Positions 27,713-36,273 are shown, counted from the first letter of the stretch. The stretch is 64,000 nucleotides of DNA from Pseudomonas protegens CHA0 (GCF_000397205.1 NC_021237.1:1365001-1429000), one strand, 5' to 3'. The notes: generated by a model not told the origin, from the sequence alone. Made by a program: numbers and translations.

Positions 27713-28065
27713 CAAGCCGCGCAACAGCGGCTGCAAAGACGCTCTTTAGTGGCAAAGCAAAGGCAGCGATGAATCGGCCTCGACGGTTCAGAGGGTTGGC
27801 AACTGGCCCGGGTGTGCAGCGTAAAGCACCAAAAGCAGTTATCCGGCGGACAGGGTCGCGGTCGGAGGAACAATTTGAATGGGTCCGTACCGCACCAGTA
27901 GTGCCGAAAGACCAAGGTTTGCATTACTGAAAAGCCCGGGCGACCGGGCTTTTTGGAATGCCTGCCTAACGTGGGCCACCAACAGACAGGGACCCTTTGA
28001 AACATCGTTATCAGCCTTCTATCAACCGGCCATTTCGCTGGCCTCAATCCGCACGGGAGACGTGA
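27713..28065 (+). other. Untranslated tailocin leader
   Basis: About 350 bases between promoter and holin. It contains a short hairpin (AGCCGC/GCGGCT, 27717-27731), a strong ribosome site GGAGGA at about 27865 leading to a TTG mini-ORF of eight codons and an overlapping ATG at 27879, and then a GNRA-loop intrinsic terminator at 27930-27954. The ATG frame continues for 89 codons through the terminator into the holin, but its sequence is not protein-like. The layout resembles an attenuator or an antitermination-controlled leader. Confidence 0.55.
27930..27954 (+). terminator. Leader terminator between tailocin promoter and holin
   Basis: A perfect 10-bp stem AAAAGCCCGG/CCGGGCTTTT with the tetraloop GCGA and a terminal T run. 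It stands about 220 bases into the transcript and before every structural gene. Confidence 0.8.
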
Positions 28066-28416
28066 ATGACAAACGAGCAACAAGCGTTGCTGGACATGCC
28101 GATCTGGCTGGTCATCGTCCTGGCGCTGGTCGGTGGCGTTTCCGGTGAAATGTGGCGCGCCGACAAGGAGGGCGCCCGTGGCTGGTCGCTGCTGCGGCGT
28201 CTGGCACTGCGCTCCGGAGCCTGCGTGGTCTGCGGGGTCTCGGCGATCATGCTGCTGTATGCCGCCGGCGTGTCGATCTGGACCGCCTGCGCCTTCGGTT
28301 GCCTGACCGCCATGGCCGGCGCCGACGTCGCCATCGGCCTTTATGAGCGCTGGGCGGCCAAGCGCATCGGGGTATGCGAACCGCCTTCCCGGGATTCCCA
28401 TTCGGACCAGCCTTGA
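28066..28416 (+). CDS. Phage-type holin
   Basis: A 116-residue membrane protein with an N-terminal hydrophobic segment (about 11-27, PIWLVIVLALVGGVSG), a basic loop (RADKEGARGW, LLRRLALRSG) and two closely spaced hydrophobic segments (about 52-90), ending in a charged tail. This fits LydA-type phage holins, which make holes in the inner membrane so endolysins reach the cell wall. It has a good ribosome site (GGGAGA). It is the first gene of the tailocin operon, and equivalent holins occupy this site in other P. fluorescens tailocin loci. Confidence 0.85.
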   Translation: MTNEQQALLDMPIWLVIVLALVGGVSGEMWRADKEGARGWSLLRRLALRSGACVVCGVSAIMLLYAAGVSIWTACAFGCLTAMAGADVAIGLYERWAAKRIGVCEPPSRDSHSDQP

Positions 28417-28504
28417 CTCACCGGGCGGCTACCGCCCTCAACATGGTCGTGCGCCCCGGGCTTTCGCCACCGGGGCCGCTTCGGCCTGATTCTGGAAGCA
28501 GACA

Positions 28505-29026
28505 ATGAGCGTACTGACGCAGCTACCCGAGGCCATCACGTCCACGATCAAGACGGCCATGCCGCATCTGCACAAGGTCGAGGCATTTCCCGAGACCGTT
28601 GATGGCTCCGCCGAGACAGCGATCTACTTTGCAATCACCGGCATGGACCCGGGAGCTGATCCGGGCGACGGCCGTAGTTGCCTGCGGGCGACCTTCGAGG
28701 CCCGGGTGCGGGTTGACCCGAGCCTTGCGCAAGCCTCCTTGCAGGCGGTTGTTCTGGCAGCGCAGCTCATGGACCTGCTGCGTTGCCAGTACTGGAATCT
28801 TGATTCTGTCGATAGTGCGAAGGCGGTGTGGGCCAAACCAGCCGGCACGGCCGTGGATTCGGCGCCGAAAACCGAGTGGACCGTGCAATGGCAGCAGTCC
28901 ATCTACCTGGGCCAGGAACAATGGCCCTGGCCCGATCAACCCCCGGGAACACTGGTATTGGGTTTCAGCCCCGACACCGGCCCCGGTCACGAGGGGCACT
29001 ATCAGGCGCCGGAGCAGATGTCGTGA
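28505..29026 (+). CDS. Tailocin 1 tail terminator/completion-like protein
   Basis: A 173-residue protein without a clear catalytic motif. Its N-terminus (LTQLPEAITSTIKTAMPHLHKVE) and mixed alpha/beta pattern resemble small phage tail-completion proteins, and it occupies the place of the uncharacterised gene preceding the V-like spike in the R-pyocin cluster. It overlaps the next gene by four bases (GTGA). The role is inferred from position. Confidence 0.6.
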   Translation: MSVLTQLPEAITSTIKTAMPHLHKVEAFPETVDGSAETAIYFAITGMDPGADPGDGRSCLRATFEARVRVDPSLAQASLQAVVLAAQLMDLLRCQYWNLDSVDSAKAVWAKPAGTAVDSAPKTEWTVQWQQSIYLGQEQWPWPDQPPGTLVLGFSPDTGPGHEGHYQAPEQMS

Positions 29027-29613
29027 ATTACGTCACCGCAACTCACGACCGAATGCTTTCTGGCCTGATCCTGCCTTGCGCTGTGGTCGGCGTGGACCTT
29101 GCCGCGGGCAGACTGCGGGTATCCGATGGCGCGGGCTGGACCAGCGCCTGGGTTCGCTGGCACAGCCAGGCCGCCGGCAAGGCCCGGCACTGGCGGGCGC
29201 CGAGCCTGGGGGAGCAGGGCGTACTGATCAGCCCCAGTGGCGAGCCGGCGCAGGGCACCTTCGTTCCCGGCCTATATGGCGATGCCGGTGCCCAGCCGGA
29301 TAACCGCGAGCACGTCGAGGTCTGGCGCTTCGATGATGGCGGCTCGCTGGTCTACGACTGGCAGGCCAAGAGCTACAGCATCTCCCTGCCCAGCGGCACG
29401 GTGACGATTCAGGTCGGCACCAGTTCGGTCTTGGTGACGGACAGCAGCATTACCGGCAACGCCGACAGCATCACCCTGACGGGGGCAATCACCTTGAATG
29501 GCGAGGTGCAAATCAACGGTGCGAGCTTGAAGCACAACGGGGTGAATGTCGGCTCGACCCACATCCATCCAGCCGTGATGCCCGGCCCCGGAGCAACCGC
29601 TCCACCGCAGTGA
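29023..29613 (+). CDS. Tailocin 1 baseplate spike, P2 gpV-like
   Basis: The membrane-piercing spike at the tip of the contractile tail. From the GTG at 29023 (overlapping the previous stop) it has 196 residues: an OB-like N-terminal domain, a beta-helical stretch of regular short strands (about 120-175), and a tip motif H180-I-H182 followed by a Pro/Gly-rich end. In P2 gpV-type spikes an HxH pair from three chains binds an iron ion at the apex, so the motif strongly supports the call. Confidence 0.9.
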   Translation: MNYVTATHDRMLSGLILPCAVVGVDLAAGRLRVSDGAGWTSAWVRWHSQAAGKARHWRAPSLGEQGVLISPSGEPAQGTFVPGLYGDAGAQPDNREHVEVWRFDDGGSLVYDWQAKSYSISLPSGTVTIQVGTSSVLVTDSSITGNADSITLTGAITLNGEVQINGASLKHNGVNVGSTHIHPAVMPGPGATAPPQ

Positions 29614-29705
29614 CGCCTTGGCGATCAACGCCGGCCACCCAACCTACAACCCCGATAAACCCGATCAATCTGCCGAATGCGGATTTTTTGTACCCGGAGA
29701 AAAGC

Positions 29706-29909
29706 ATGGCAATCCCGAAAAAAAAGGCCGGCCGCACGGCCAACAGTGGCGCTGCGGTCTTTCGCGACACCCTCTACACCTCGCGCATTCTGATCCTGGC
29801 GGATGGCCGCGCGCTGTCGGTGGCCCAGGGCGAGGTATCGGTACCGGTCAGCGACACCCTCGCCCGAGACTACCTGGAGCAGCACCCGGACTTTCAGTTG
29901 CAGGAGTAA
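29706..29909 (+). CDS. Small tailocin protein between V and W
   Basis: A 67-residue protein starting at an ATG with a good ribosome site (GGAGA). The N-terminus is basic (AIPKKKAGRTANS) and the rest is short strands with a conserved-looking end (YLEQHPDFQLQE). It is unrecognised. It lies between the spike and the gp25-like wedge protein with four bases to the latter, so it is translated as part of the baseplate block. Confidence 0.7.
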   Translation: MAIPKKKAGRTANSGAAVFRDTLYTSRILILADGRALSVAQGEVSVPVSDTLARDYLEQHPDFQLQE

Positions 29910-29913
29910 CACG

Positions 29914-30240
29914 ATGATCGGAATGGATCGCCGTACCGGCTTGCCGCTGTCCGGCATCGAGCATTTGCGGCAGTCCATCGAGGATATCCTGACCACGCCC
30001 TTGGGCAGCCGGCGGATGCTTCCTGAATACGGCAGCAACCTGCGCCGTTATGTCGACTTGCCGGTGACCGGTGGCTGGAAAAGCGCGGTTCAGGCAGAAG
30101 TCGCCCGGGCGCTGTTGCGCTGGGAGCCCCGCTTGAAGCTGGAGCGGGTAAAGGTTGTAGCGGTGGTGGAGGGCCAGGTCAGTTTCCAACTGACGGGCCG
30201 CTACCTGGGTAATGACGCGGTTTTGGAGGTGACGGCATGA
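29914..30240 (+). CDS. Tailocin 1 baseplate wedge, P2 gpW / T4 gp25-like
   Basis: A 108-residue protein with the gp25-family core: SIEDILTTPLGSRRMLPEYGS followed by ALLRWEPRLKLERV. It forms part of the baseplate wedge that initiates sheath polymerisation. It starts four bases after the preceding gene and overlaps the J-like gene (ATGA). Confidence 0.92.
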   Translation: MIGMDRRTGLPLSGIEHLRQSIEDILTTPLGSRRMLPEYGSNLRRYVDLPVTGGWKSAVQAEVARALLRWEPRLKLERVKVVAVVEGQVSFQLTGRYLGNDAVLEVTA

Positions 30241-31118
30241 GCATGCTGGATTTATCCGCACTGCCGGCGCCGCAGGTGCTGGAAACCCTGGATTTTGAAG
30301 CGCTGTATCAGGGCAAGCTGGCGACCTTTCGCCGCTATATGGGCGACAACTGGACGGCCAATCTGGAAAGCGATCCGGTCACCAAGCAACTGGAGCTGTC
30401 GGCCTACGGCGACATGCTGTTGCGGGCCCGGGTCAACGATGCGGCCAAGGCGCTGCTGCTGGCCCATGCCCAAGGCACGGACCTGGATCAGTTGGCCGCC
30501 AACGTCAACCTGCAGCGCCTGGTGATCCAGGCCGGTGACCCGCAAGCGGTACCGCCTGTGGCGCAGGTCAAGGAAGCCGACGACGCACTGCGCGAGCGTG
30601 TCCAACTGGCCTATGAAGGCCTGACCACCGCCGGGCCGCGCAACAGCTACATCCTGCATGCCCGCAATGCCTCGGCCCGGGTGGCGGACGCCGAGGCCGA
30701 AAGCCCGTCACCGGCCTGCGTCACGGTTACGGTGATGAGCCTGGAAGGTGACGGCGCAGCGGCGCCGGAACTGCTGGCGACGGTCGCCGCGGCCCTCAAT
30801 GACGAGGACGTGCGACCGCTGGGGGATCGGGTCACGGTGAACAGCGCCCAGATACTGCCGTATCGCATCGACGCGGTGCTGCACATGAAAGGGCCGGGCC
30901 CGGAAAGCGATGCCGCCCTGGCAGAGGCCGAGCGCAAGCTGGCCGCCTGGGTCAACCCACGCCGGCGCCTGGGCATCGAGGTGGCGCGTTCAGCCATAGA
31001 TGCCCAGCTGCATGTGGCCGGCGTGGCCCGGGTTGAACTGCGGGGTTGGCAGGACATAGTCCCGAGCAAGGCCCAGGCCGCGTATTGCACCGGCTACAGC
31101 GTTACCTTGGGGAGCTGA
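30237..31118 (+). CDS. Tailocin 1 baseplate protein, P2 gpJ-like
   Basis: A 293-residue baseplate J-like protein. The N-terminus MLDLSALPAPQVLETLDFEA, the GTDLDQLAANVNLQRLV segment and the C-terminal VARVEL region are family hallmarks. It joins the W-like protein in the wedge. The start overlaps the gp25-like gene and the I-like gene begins two bases after its stop. Confidence 0.93.
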   Translation: MSMLDLSALPAPQVLETLDFEALYQGKLATFRRYMGDNWTANLESDPVTKQLELSAYGDMLLRARVNDAAKALLLAHAQGTDLDQLAANVNLQRLVIQAGDPQAVPPVAQVKEADDALRERVQLAYEGLTTAGPRNSYILHARNASARVADAEAESPSPACVTVTVMSLEGDGAAAPELLATVAAALNDEDVRPLGDRVTVNSAQILPYRIDAVLHMKGPGPESDAALAEAERKLAAWVNPRRRLGIEVARSAIDAQLHVAGVARVELRGWQDIVPSKAQAAYCTGYSVTLGS

Positions 31119-31119
31119 T

Positions 31120-31725
31120 ATGACCAGCCTGCTGCCAAGCAACAGCACACTCTTGGAACGCGCCCTGGAGGCGACCAACAGCAGCGACACCGCCACCATG
31201 TTGCGCACCCTGTACAACCCCTCGACCTGCCCGGTGCACCTGCTGCCACAGCTGGCCTGGGCCTGGTCGGTGGATCGCTGGGACCCGCGCTGGAGCGAGA
31301 CGGTCAAGCGCAATGCCATTCGCGCCTCGTTCTTCATCCATGCCCGCAAGGGCACCATCGGCGCTTTGCGCCGTGTGGTGGAACCGCTGGGCTACCTGAT
31401 TGAAGTGGTCGAGTGGTGGCAGATGGCTCCCGAAGGCGAGCCAGCCACCTTTGCCCTGAAAGTCGGGGTGCTGGATACCGGCATCACCGAACAGATGTAC
31501 CAGGAACTGACCCGGCTGATCGATGACGCCAGGCCGGTGAGCCGGCACATGACGGGCCTTGCCATCAGCCTGGAAACCTCCGGTGTCATCGGTTACGGCG
31601 CTTATGTGGACCAGGGTGAAGTACTCGACGTTTACCCCCCGACCCCTCGCGATATTGAAGTGATCGGCCGTTACGGCCAGATCATGTGCATTGATGAAAC
31701 AGACACCCTGGATGTGTACTCATGA
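31120..31725 (+). CDS. Tailocin 1 baseplate protein, P2 gpI-like
   Basis: A 201-residue protein with the P2 gpI signature near the N-terminus (LPSNSTLLERALE) and the CPVHLLPQLAWAWSVDRWD motif. It is thought to connect the baseplate wedge to the tail fibres. It overlaps the fibre gene by four bases (ATGA). Confidence 0.92.
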   Translation: MTSLLPSNSTLLERALEATNSSDTATMLRTLYNPSTCPVHLLPQLAWAWSVDRWDPRWSETVKRNAIRASFFIHARKGTIGALRRVVEPLGYLIEVVEWWQMAPEGEPATFALKVGVLDTGITEQMYQELTRLIDDARPVSRHMTGLAISLETSGVIGYGAYVDQGEVLDVYPPTPRDIEVIGRYGQIMCIDETDTLDVYS

Positions 31726-32948
31726 TCGATTCCAACAGTCAGTTCTTCGCCATCCTCACTGCGGTGGGCGAGGCGAAACAGGCCAACGCCACTGCCCTGG
31801 GCACGCCCTGGACCTTCAAGGAAATGGCGATCGGCGATGCCAACGGCACCGACCCCATCCCGAACAGAACCCAGACCAAGCTGATCAACGAATGGCGACG
31901 TGCCCCGGTCAATCAGGTGCGTACTGATCCGGCCAACCCCAACATCATCATCACCGAACAGGTGATTCCGCCTGATGTCGGCGGGCGCTGGATCCGTGAA
32001 ATCGGCCTGCTCGATGCCGACGGCGACCTGGTGGCGGTGGCCAACTGCGCACCGAGCTTCAAGCCCCTGCTGGCCCAGGGTACCGGCAAGACCCAGGTCA
32101 TCCGCATGAACTTCATCGTCGCCAACACTGCGCAGATCGTGTTGAAGATTGATCCGGCGGTGGTGCTGGCGACTCGTCAATATGTGGATGATTCCCTGGT
32201 GGCAGCCCTTCCGGCGGATAAGGTTGCCGGCGCTTATCGGCAAGTCACTATCGATAAGCGAGGCATAGTTGTCAGTGGCACCAACCCCACAACGCTATCC
32301 GGTTATGGCATTGCTGATGCATTTACCAAGTCAGAGACCAGTTCAGCCATACAGCTTTCAAAGGAGAGCATCGTAGCGGCGGCGCCTGTTGCACTCGACA
32401 CACTAAAAAAGCTGGCTGGCGCAGTGGGCGATGACCCTGGCTTTTCAACGACAGTGACGAATGCGCTTGCCGGCAAAGCAGTAAAAGCCACCACTCTCGG
32501 TGGATATGGGATTACAGACGGGGTAACAAAAACTGACCTGGCGAGCGCAGTCAGCAATTTGCTTCCCACAACGGGTGGACGGTTGACGGGATCGGTATTG
32601 CTGTCGAGTGACAATAACGACTCGCCGGAGTTTGGCTGGGTGACGCCCACCTGTGACGCTCGCATGGATGTTCTAAATAACAACGTGAGGGTTTTTGCAA
32701 GTTATGGCGGTGAAACGTCAACACCGCTTCTTTTGAGTCTTGCCGACAGGACCGCCACCGTCTTTGGCAACTTGCTATGGAATGCTGGCAACTTTGACCC
32801 GACGCGAAAAGCAGACAAAGCGACCACGCTTGCAGGATATGGCATCACTGATGCTTTACCGGCGAATCGGCTGATCTACTCTCCAAATGCCCCTAAACCC
32901 ACTGAGGGGGCGGTCGGTACGCTTTGGCTGCAATACGAGGAGCCATGA
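31722..32948 (+). CDS. Tailocin 1 tail fibre, P2 gpH-like
   Basis: A 408-residue fibre. The N-terminal about 150 residues form the conserved attachment domain (MIDSNSQFFAILTAVGEAKQ, then IPPDVGGRWIREIGLLDADG). Three shaft-type repeats of the form GYGI-[AT]-D lie at about residues 193, 260 and 371. The protein ends soon after the last repeat (TEGAVGTLWLQYEEP) without a large receptor-binding domain, which seems to be supplied by the next gene. Base composition becomes A/T-richer from about 32200, as in exchangeable fibre cassettes. Confidence 0.9.
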   Translation: MIDSNSQFFAILTAVGEAKQANATALGTPWTFKEMAIGDANGTDPIPNRTQTKLINEWRRAPVNQVRTDPANPNIIITEQVIPPDVGGRWIREIGLLDADGDLVAVANCAPSFKPLLAQGTGKTQVIRMNFIVANTAQIVLKIDPAVVLATRQYVDDSLVAALPADKVAGAYRQVTIDKRGIVVSGTNPTTLSGYGIADAFTKSETSSAIQLSKESIVAAAPVALDTLKKLAGAVGDDPGFSTTVTNALAGKAVKATTLGGYGITDGVTKTDLASAVSNLLPTTGGRLTGSVLLSSDNNDSPEFGWVTPTCDARMDVLNNNVRVFASYGGETSTPLLLSLADRTATVFGNLLWNAGNFDPTRKADKATTLAGYGITDALPANRLIYSPNAPKPTEGAVGTLWLQYEEP

Positions 32949-33718
32949 TGAACTTCCACGTAAAACTGGATGGCGGTTACCGGCCTGGTGTCATGCCTTA
33001 TGTAAAGCTTGCAGACGGCTGGCGAGAGGGTGCGGAACTGTTCATCAAAACCGAAAGTGGGTGGCGCACGGTCTGGCGGCGAACGTTTGTGTTTATCAAC
33101 ACGGTGGAGCGAGCAGGTGCGAGCATTTTTGAGCTCATGGGCAGTCCCGCCAGAGCCCGGAATTATCTCTTTATCAATCGCGCGATGATCTACGGCGGTG
33201 GCGCTGGATACTCACTGAGAACGGGTGTATTTCCCCCAGGCTCCACACTGAAAATCATCAATGAACACTACATCCGTGGTGCGGGCGGCGCGGGGGCTTA
33301 TCCTCCTCGCCCTTTGCCAGGCGCTACAGCCTTTGTTCTGGATTACCCAGCAACGTTGGACAACCGTAACGGGTACATTTTCGGTGGCGGCGGGGGCGGT
33401 GGGGATGCCTATTGGCCCAACGTACTGCACACCGGCGGTGGCGGCGGCGCGGGGCGTCCTGGTGGCGTGGGTGGAGGGATGTATCAAGTCTCGACTTACG
33501 GCTATGGCTATCCAGCGGCCGGCACTTTGGATGCTGGCGGCGCTGGCGGCTGGTACACCGCCGGGTGGAATGGTGGTGCCGGCGGAGCACCGGGCAGCCC
33601 TGGTGTCGGCTCGTCCAATCCCGCTGGTGCTGGCGGTTATTCGATTGAGAAAAATGGCAACAACTTGATCTTTGAAGCGGGCAACAGCCCTGATCGAGTA
33701 AAGGGGAATATCTTGTGA
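32945..33718 (+). CDS. Glycine-rich adhesin-like tailocin protein
   Basis: A 257-residue protein starting at an ATG that overlaps the fibre stop and has a GAGGAG ribosome site. The N-terminal about 70 residues contain a repeated motif (VKLDGGYR, VKLADGWREG, IKTESGWRTVWRR). From about residue 110 to 230 it is very glycine-rich, with GGGG runs spaced by aromatic residues. This resembles the polyglycine lattice of T-even gp38-type adhesins, which bind receptors at fibre tips. Similarity is by pattern only; the receptor is unknown. Confidence 0.65.
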   Translation: MMNFHVKLDGGYRPGVMPYVKLADGWREGAELFIKTESGWRTVWRRTFVFINTVERAGASIFELMGSPARARNYLFINRAMIYGGGAGYSLRTGVFPPGSTLKIINEHYIRGAGGAGAYPPRPLPGATAFVLDYPATLDNRNGYIFGGGGGGGDAYWPNVLHTGGGGGAGRPGGVGGGMYQVSTYGYGYPAAGTLDAGGAGGWYTAGWNGGAGGAPGSPGVGSSNPAGAGGYSIEKNGNNLIFEAGNSPDRVKGNIL

Positions 33719-34167
33719 ATGGATTTAAAGTTCTCTCTGTGTCGGCGACCGCTGGCACCATGCTTGTCGACTGGGGCGATGTGACGCTGAACCACTACAT
33801 ACCCCAGGAGATTCTGACCACCCCCGACATCGATGCCGTGGCCTTGGCCCAAGTCATCGAGAGTATGCGCCCAGCTCCAGCTGTCGCCTTGGAGTTGCCT
33901 CAAGCACTCCACGCAATGGTTGAACCTTCCAGCCTTGGAGACGATGAGCGACTCTGGCGTGCCGCGCAGTTGACGACGGTGACCTGGCTGCGCGATCGCC
34001 ATTACGATCAGCTTGAAATGAAGGTATCCACCAATCTTTCGGAGCAGCAGTTCAACGAGCTTCTGATGTACATGCAATCCCTACGCGACTGGCCCCAATC
34101 TCCACACTTTCCACAAACCGAACACCGCCCCGCAGCTCCATTCTGGATCGCCGAACAAACCCGATAA
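33715..34167 (+). CDS. Tailocin 1 tail fibre assembly protein (Tfa)
   Basis: A 150-residue chaperone-like protein, starting at a GTG that overlaps the preceding stop. The C-terminal half has the Tfa motif LRDRHYDQLE and LMYMQSLRDWPQSPHFP. A paralogue ends tailocin 2 (53160-53537) with nearly the same C-terminal pattern (LVYMQALRDWPQSPHFP), while the N-terminal halves differ, as expected if each matches its own fibre. A terminator-like hairpin covers the stop codon. Confidence 0.88.
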   Translation: MNGFKVLSVSATAGTMLVDWGDVTLNHYIPQEILTTPDIDAVALAQVIESMRPAPAVALELPQALHAMVEPSSLGDDERLWRAAQLTTVTWLRDRHYDQLEMKVSTNLSEQQFNELLMYMQSLRDWPQSPHFPQTEHRPAAPFWIAEQTR

Positions 34168-34196
34168 ACGCCCCGCACCGCCGGGGCGTTTTCTTT
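34166..34196 (+). terminator. Intrinsic terminator after Tfa 1
   Basis: A perfect 10-bp stem AAACGCCCCG/CGGGGCGTTT with loop CACCGC and a T-rich tail. Its left arm includes the tfa stop codon. The same stem recurs after Tfa 2 at 53536. Confidence 0.8.
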
Positions 34197-34226
34197 CCCG
34201 CTTCCCACTAATCAATCATCCCTACG

Positions 34227-34250
34227 AGCCCCCTTCACCCGGGGCTTTTT
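34227..34250 (+). terminator. Second terminator-like hairpin before the sheath gene
   Basis: AGCCCC and GGGGCT separated by eight bases, then five Ts. It ends 18 bases before the sheath start and sits only 30 bp beyond the preceding hairpin. Confidence 0.6.
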
Positions 34251-34268
34251 CATGTCTGGAGTTTATCC

Positions 34269-35435
34269 ATGAGTGGTTTTTTCCACGGCGTTACTGTCAC
34301 CAACGTCGACACCGGCGCACGCACCATCTCGCTGCCCACGTCTTCGATCATCGGCCTGGTGGATACCTTCACCGAAGGCCCTGACTTCAGCGCCAAGGCC
34401 AACGACCTGCTGCTGATCACCAATGAGCGTGAGGCCATTGCGGCCTGGGGCCCGGACGCGGCCATCACCAAGGCCTGCCAGGCCATCTACCAGCGGGCCA
34501 AGGCGGTGATCGTCGCTTGCGGCGTGGCCAAGGTGGCGGATGCGGCCGAGCAGACCTCGGCGATCATCGGCGGGGTGCTGGCCGACGGCAAGCGTACCGG
34601 CCTGCAAGCCTTGCTGGATGGCAAGAGCCGTTTCAACGCCCAGCCGCGATTGCTGGTGACCCCCAAGCACAGCTCGACCCAGGCGGTCGGTACTGCGCTG
34701 GTGGCCCTGGCCGACAAGCTGCGTGGCCTGGCGATCATCGATGGCCCCAACAGCACCGACGAAGCGGCCATGGCGTATGCCAAGCACTTCGGCGCCAAGC
34801 GCGCCTACATGGTCGACCCGGGCATTCAGTACTGGGACAACGGCGCCAGCGCCACCGTCGATGCGCCGGCTTCGGCCTGGGTCGCGGGCCTGTTTGCCTG
34901 GACCGACAACGAGTACGGCTTCTGGGCCTCGCCGTCGAACAAGGAGTTTGTCGGCATCACCGGCACTGCGCGTGCCATCGAGTTCCTGGACGGCGATGAA
35001 ACCTGCCGCGCCAACCTGCTGAACAACGCCAACATCACCACCATCATTCGTGATGAAGGTTTCCGCCTGTGGGGCAACCGCACGCTCTCCAGCGATCCGA
35101 AGTGGGCCTTTGTCACCCGGGTACGGACCATGGACATCGTCATGGACGCGATCCTCTACGGCCACAAATGGGCAGTGGACCGCTCGATCACCGCGACCTA
35201 CGTCAAGGACGTCACCGAGGGCCTGCAGGCGTTCATGCGTGATCTGAAGAACCAGGGCGCGATCATCAACTTCGAGGTCTACGCCGACACCGAACTCAAC
35301 ACCGCCAGCCAGCTGGAGCAGGGCAAGGTGTACTGGAACATCCGCTTCACCGACGTGCCACCGGCCGAAAACCCCAACTTCCGCGTCGAGGTCACCAACC
35401 AGTGGCTGACCGAAGTCCTCGAACACACCGCTTAA
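34269..35435 (+). CDS. Tailocin 1 contractile sheath, P2 FI-like
   Basis: The major sheath protein whose contraction drives the tube through the target envelope. The 388 residues have the P2 FI-type N-terminus (GVTVTNVDTGARTISLPTSS), a variable middle, and the conserved C-terminal domain (WGNRTL, VDRSITATYVKDVTEGLQ, VYWNIRFTDVPPAENP). Codon use is strongly biased, consistent with high expression. Its length differs from the 498-residue sheath of tailocin 2, and the two look only distantly related. Confidence 0.95.
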   Translation: MSGFFHGVTVTNVDTGARTISLPTSSIIGLVDTFTEGPDFSAKANDLLLITNEREAIAAWGPDAAITKACQAIYQRAKAVIVACGVAKVADAAEQTSAIIGGVLADGKRTGLQALLDGKSRFNAQPRLLVTPKHSSTQAVGTALVALADKLRGLAIIDGPNSTDEAAMAYAKHFGAKRAYMVDPGIQYWDNGASATVDAPASAWVAGLFAWTDNEYGFWASPSNKEFVGITGTARAIEFLDGDETCRANLLNNANITTIIRDEGFRLWGNRTLSSDPKWAFVTRVRTMDIVMDAILYGHKWAVDRSITATYVKDVTEGLQAFMRDLKNQGAIINFEVYADTELNTASQLEQGKVYWNIRFTDVPPAENPNFRVEVTNQWLTEVLEHTA

Positions 35436-35447
35436 GGAGCAGCAGCA

Positions 35448-35957
35448 ATGGCAATGATTCCCGAAACCCTGGCGAACATGAACCTGTTCGTCGATGGCAT
35501 CAGCTTTCAAGGCGACGTGCCGAGCCTGACCCTGCCCAAGTTGACCCTCAAGACCGAGGAACATCGGGTCGGCGGCATGGATGTGCCCGTCGAGCTGGAC
35601 ATGGGCATGGAGAAGCAGGAAGCCGGCTTCACCACCACCGGTGTGCGCCGCGAGTCGCTGAAGATGTTCGGCCTGGCCGATGGCAGCGGTTTCAACGGCG
35701 TGTTCCGTGGCGCCTTCAAGGGCCTCAAGGGCAAGGTCACGCCGGTGATCGTGACCCTGCGCGGCTTGCTCAAGGAAGTCGACATGGGCGATTGGAAATC
35801 CGGCGACAAGGCCGAGGTCAAGCACAACGTGGCCCTGACCTACTACAAGCTGGAAGTCGATGGTCGCTTGATCTACGAGATCGATGCCCTGGGCATGAAG
35901 CGCGTGATCAACGGCGTCGACCAACTGGCCGCGCAACGTTCTGCCCTGGGCCTGTAA
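35448..35957 (+). CDS. Tailocin 1 tail tube, P2 FII-like
   Basis: The 169-residue inner tube protein. MIPETLANMNLFVDGISFQG and the central MEKQEAGFTTTGV region are typical of P2 FII. It starts 13 bases after the sheath with an AAGGAGC ribosome site. Two nearby ATGs (35448 and 35454) are both acceptable. Confidence 0.94.
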   Translation: MAMIPETLANMNLFVDGISFQGDVPSLTLPKLTLKTEEHRVGGMDVPVELDMGMEKQEAGFTTTGVRRESLKMFGLADGSGFNGVFRGAFKGLKGKVTPVIVTLRGLLKEVDMGDWKSGDKAEVKHNVALTYYKLEVDGRLIYEIDALGMKRVINGVDQLAAQRSALGL

Positions 35958-35966
35958 GGAAAAAAC

Positions 35967-36272
35967 ATGTCTCAAGCAATCGACAAGACCCCGTCCTGGA
36001 TGACCCTGAGCAGCGACAGCGTAGTGCTGGCGCTGAGCAAACCGGTGGAGATGAATGGCGTGGTCTGCGACAAGGTCACCTTGCGCGCCCCCACCGTGCG
36101 TGATGTGCGTGCGGCCAACTCCGGGGCTGCCGGCGATGATGAACAGCGCGAACTGATGCTGTTTGCCAGCCTGGCGCAAATCAGTGCCAAGGATCTGGAG
36201 GGCATGGCGCTCAAGGACTATCAGCGCCTGCAGGCCGGCTATTTTCGCCTGGTGCAAGACGACGAGCTTTGA
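35967..36272 (+). CDS. Tailocin 1 tail assembly chaperone, P2 gpE-like
   Basis: A 101-residue chaperone that binds the tape measure during tail assembly. The pattern (KVTLRAPTVRDVRAANS, LMLFASLAQIS) is that of gpE-like proteins. The frame closes with CTT-TGA, and a second frame (E') continues at +1 to 36384. In P2 the two are fused by a programmed -1 shift; here the sequence requires a +1 shift. Confidence 0.88.
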   Translation: MSQAIDKTPSWMTLSSDSVVLALSKPVEMNGVVCDKVTLRAPTVRDVRAANSGAAGDDEQRELMLFASLAQISAKDLEGMALKDYQRLQAGYFRLVQDDEL

Positions 36273-36273
36273 C
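36267..36273 (+). other. Candidate +1 frameshift site CTT-TGA-C
   Basis: The last sense codon and stop of the E-like gene form CTTTGAC, identical to the slip site used by bacterial prfB (release factor 2). A +1 slip from CTT to TTT places the ribosome on GAC and opens the E' frame. Confidence 0.6.

Noticed and set aside
27879..28148. An 89-codon frame across the leader terminator into the holin
   Set aside because: Although it has a ribosome site, it reads through a perfect terminator stem and 83 bp of the holin and its sequence is not protein-like; noted only as part of the leader.
28423..28475. Hairpins GGGCGG/CCGCCC and CCCCGG/CCGGGG between holin and the first tail gene
   Set aside because: No T run follows either, so I do not call them terminators.
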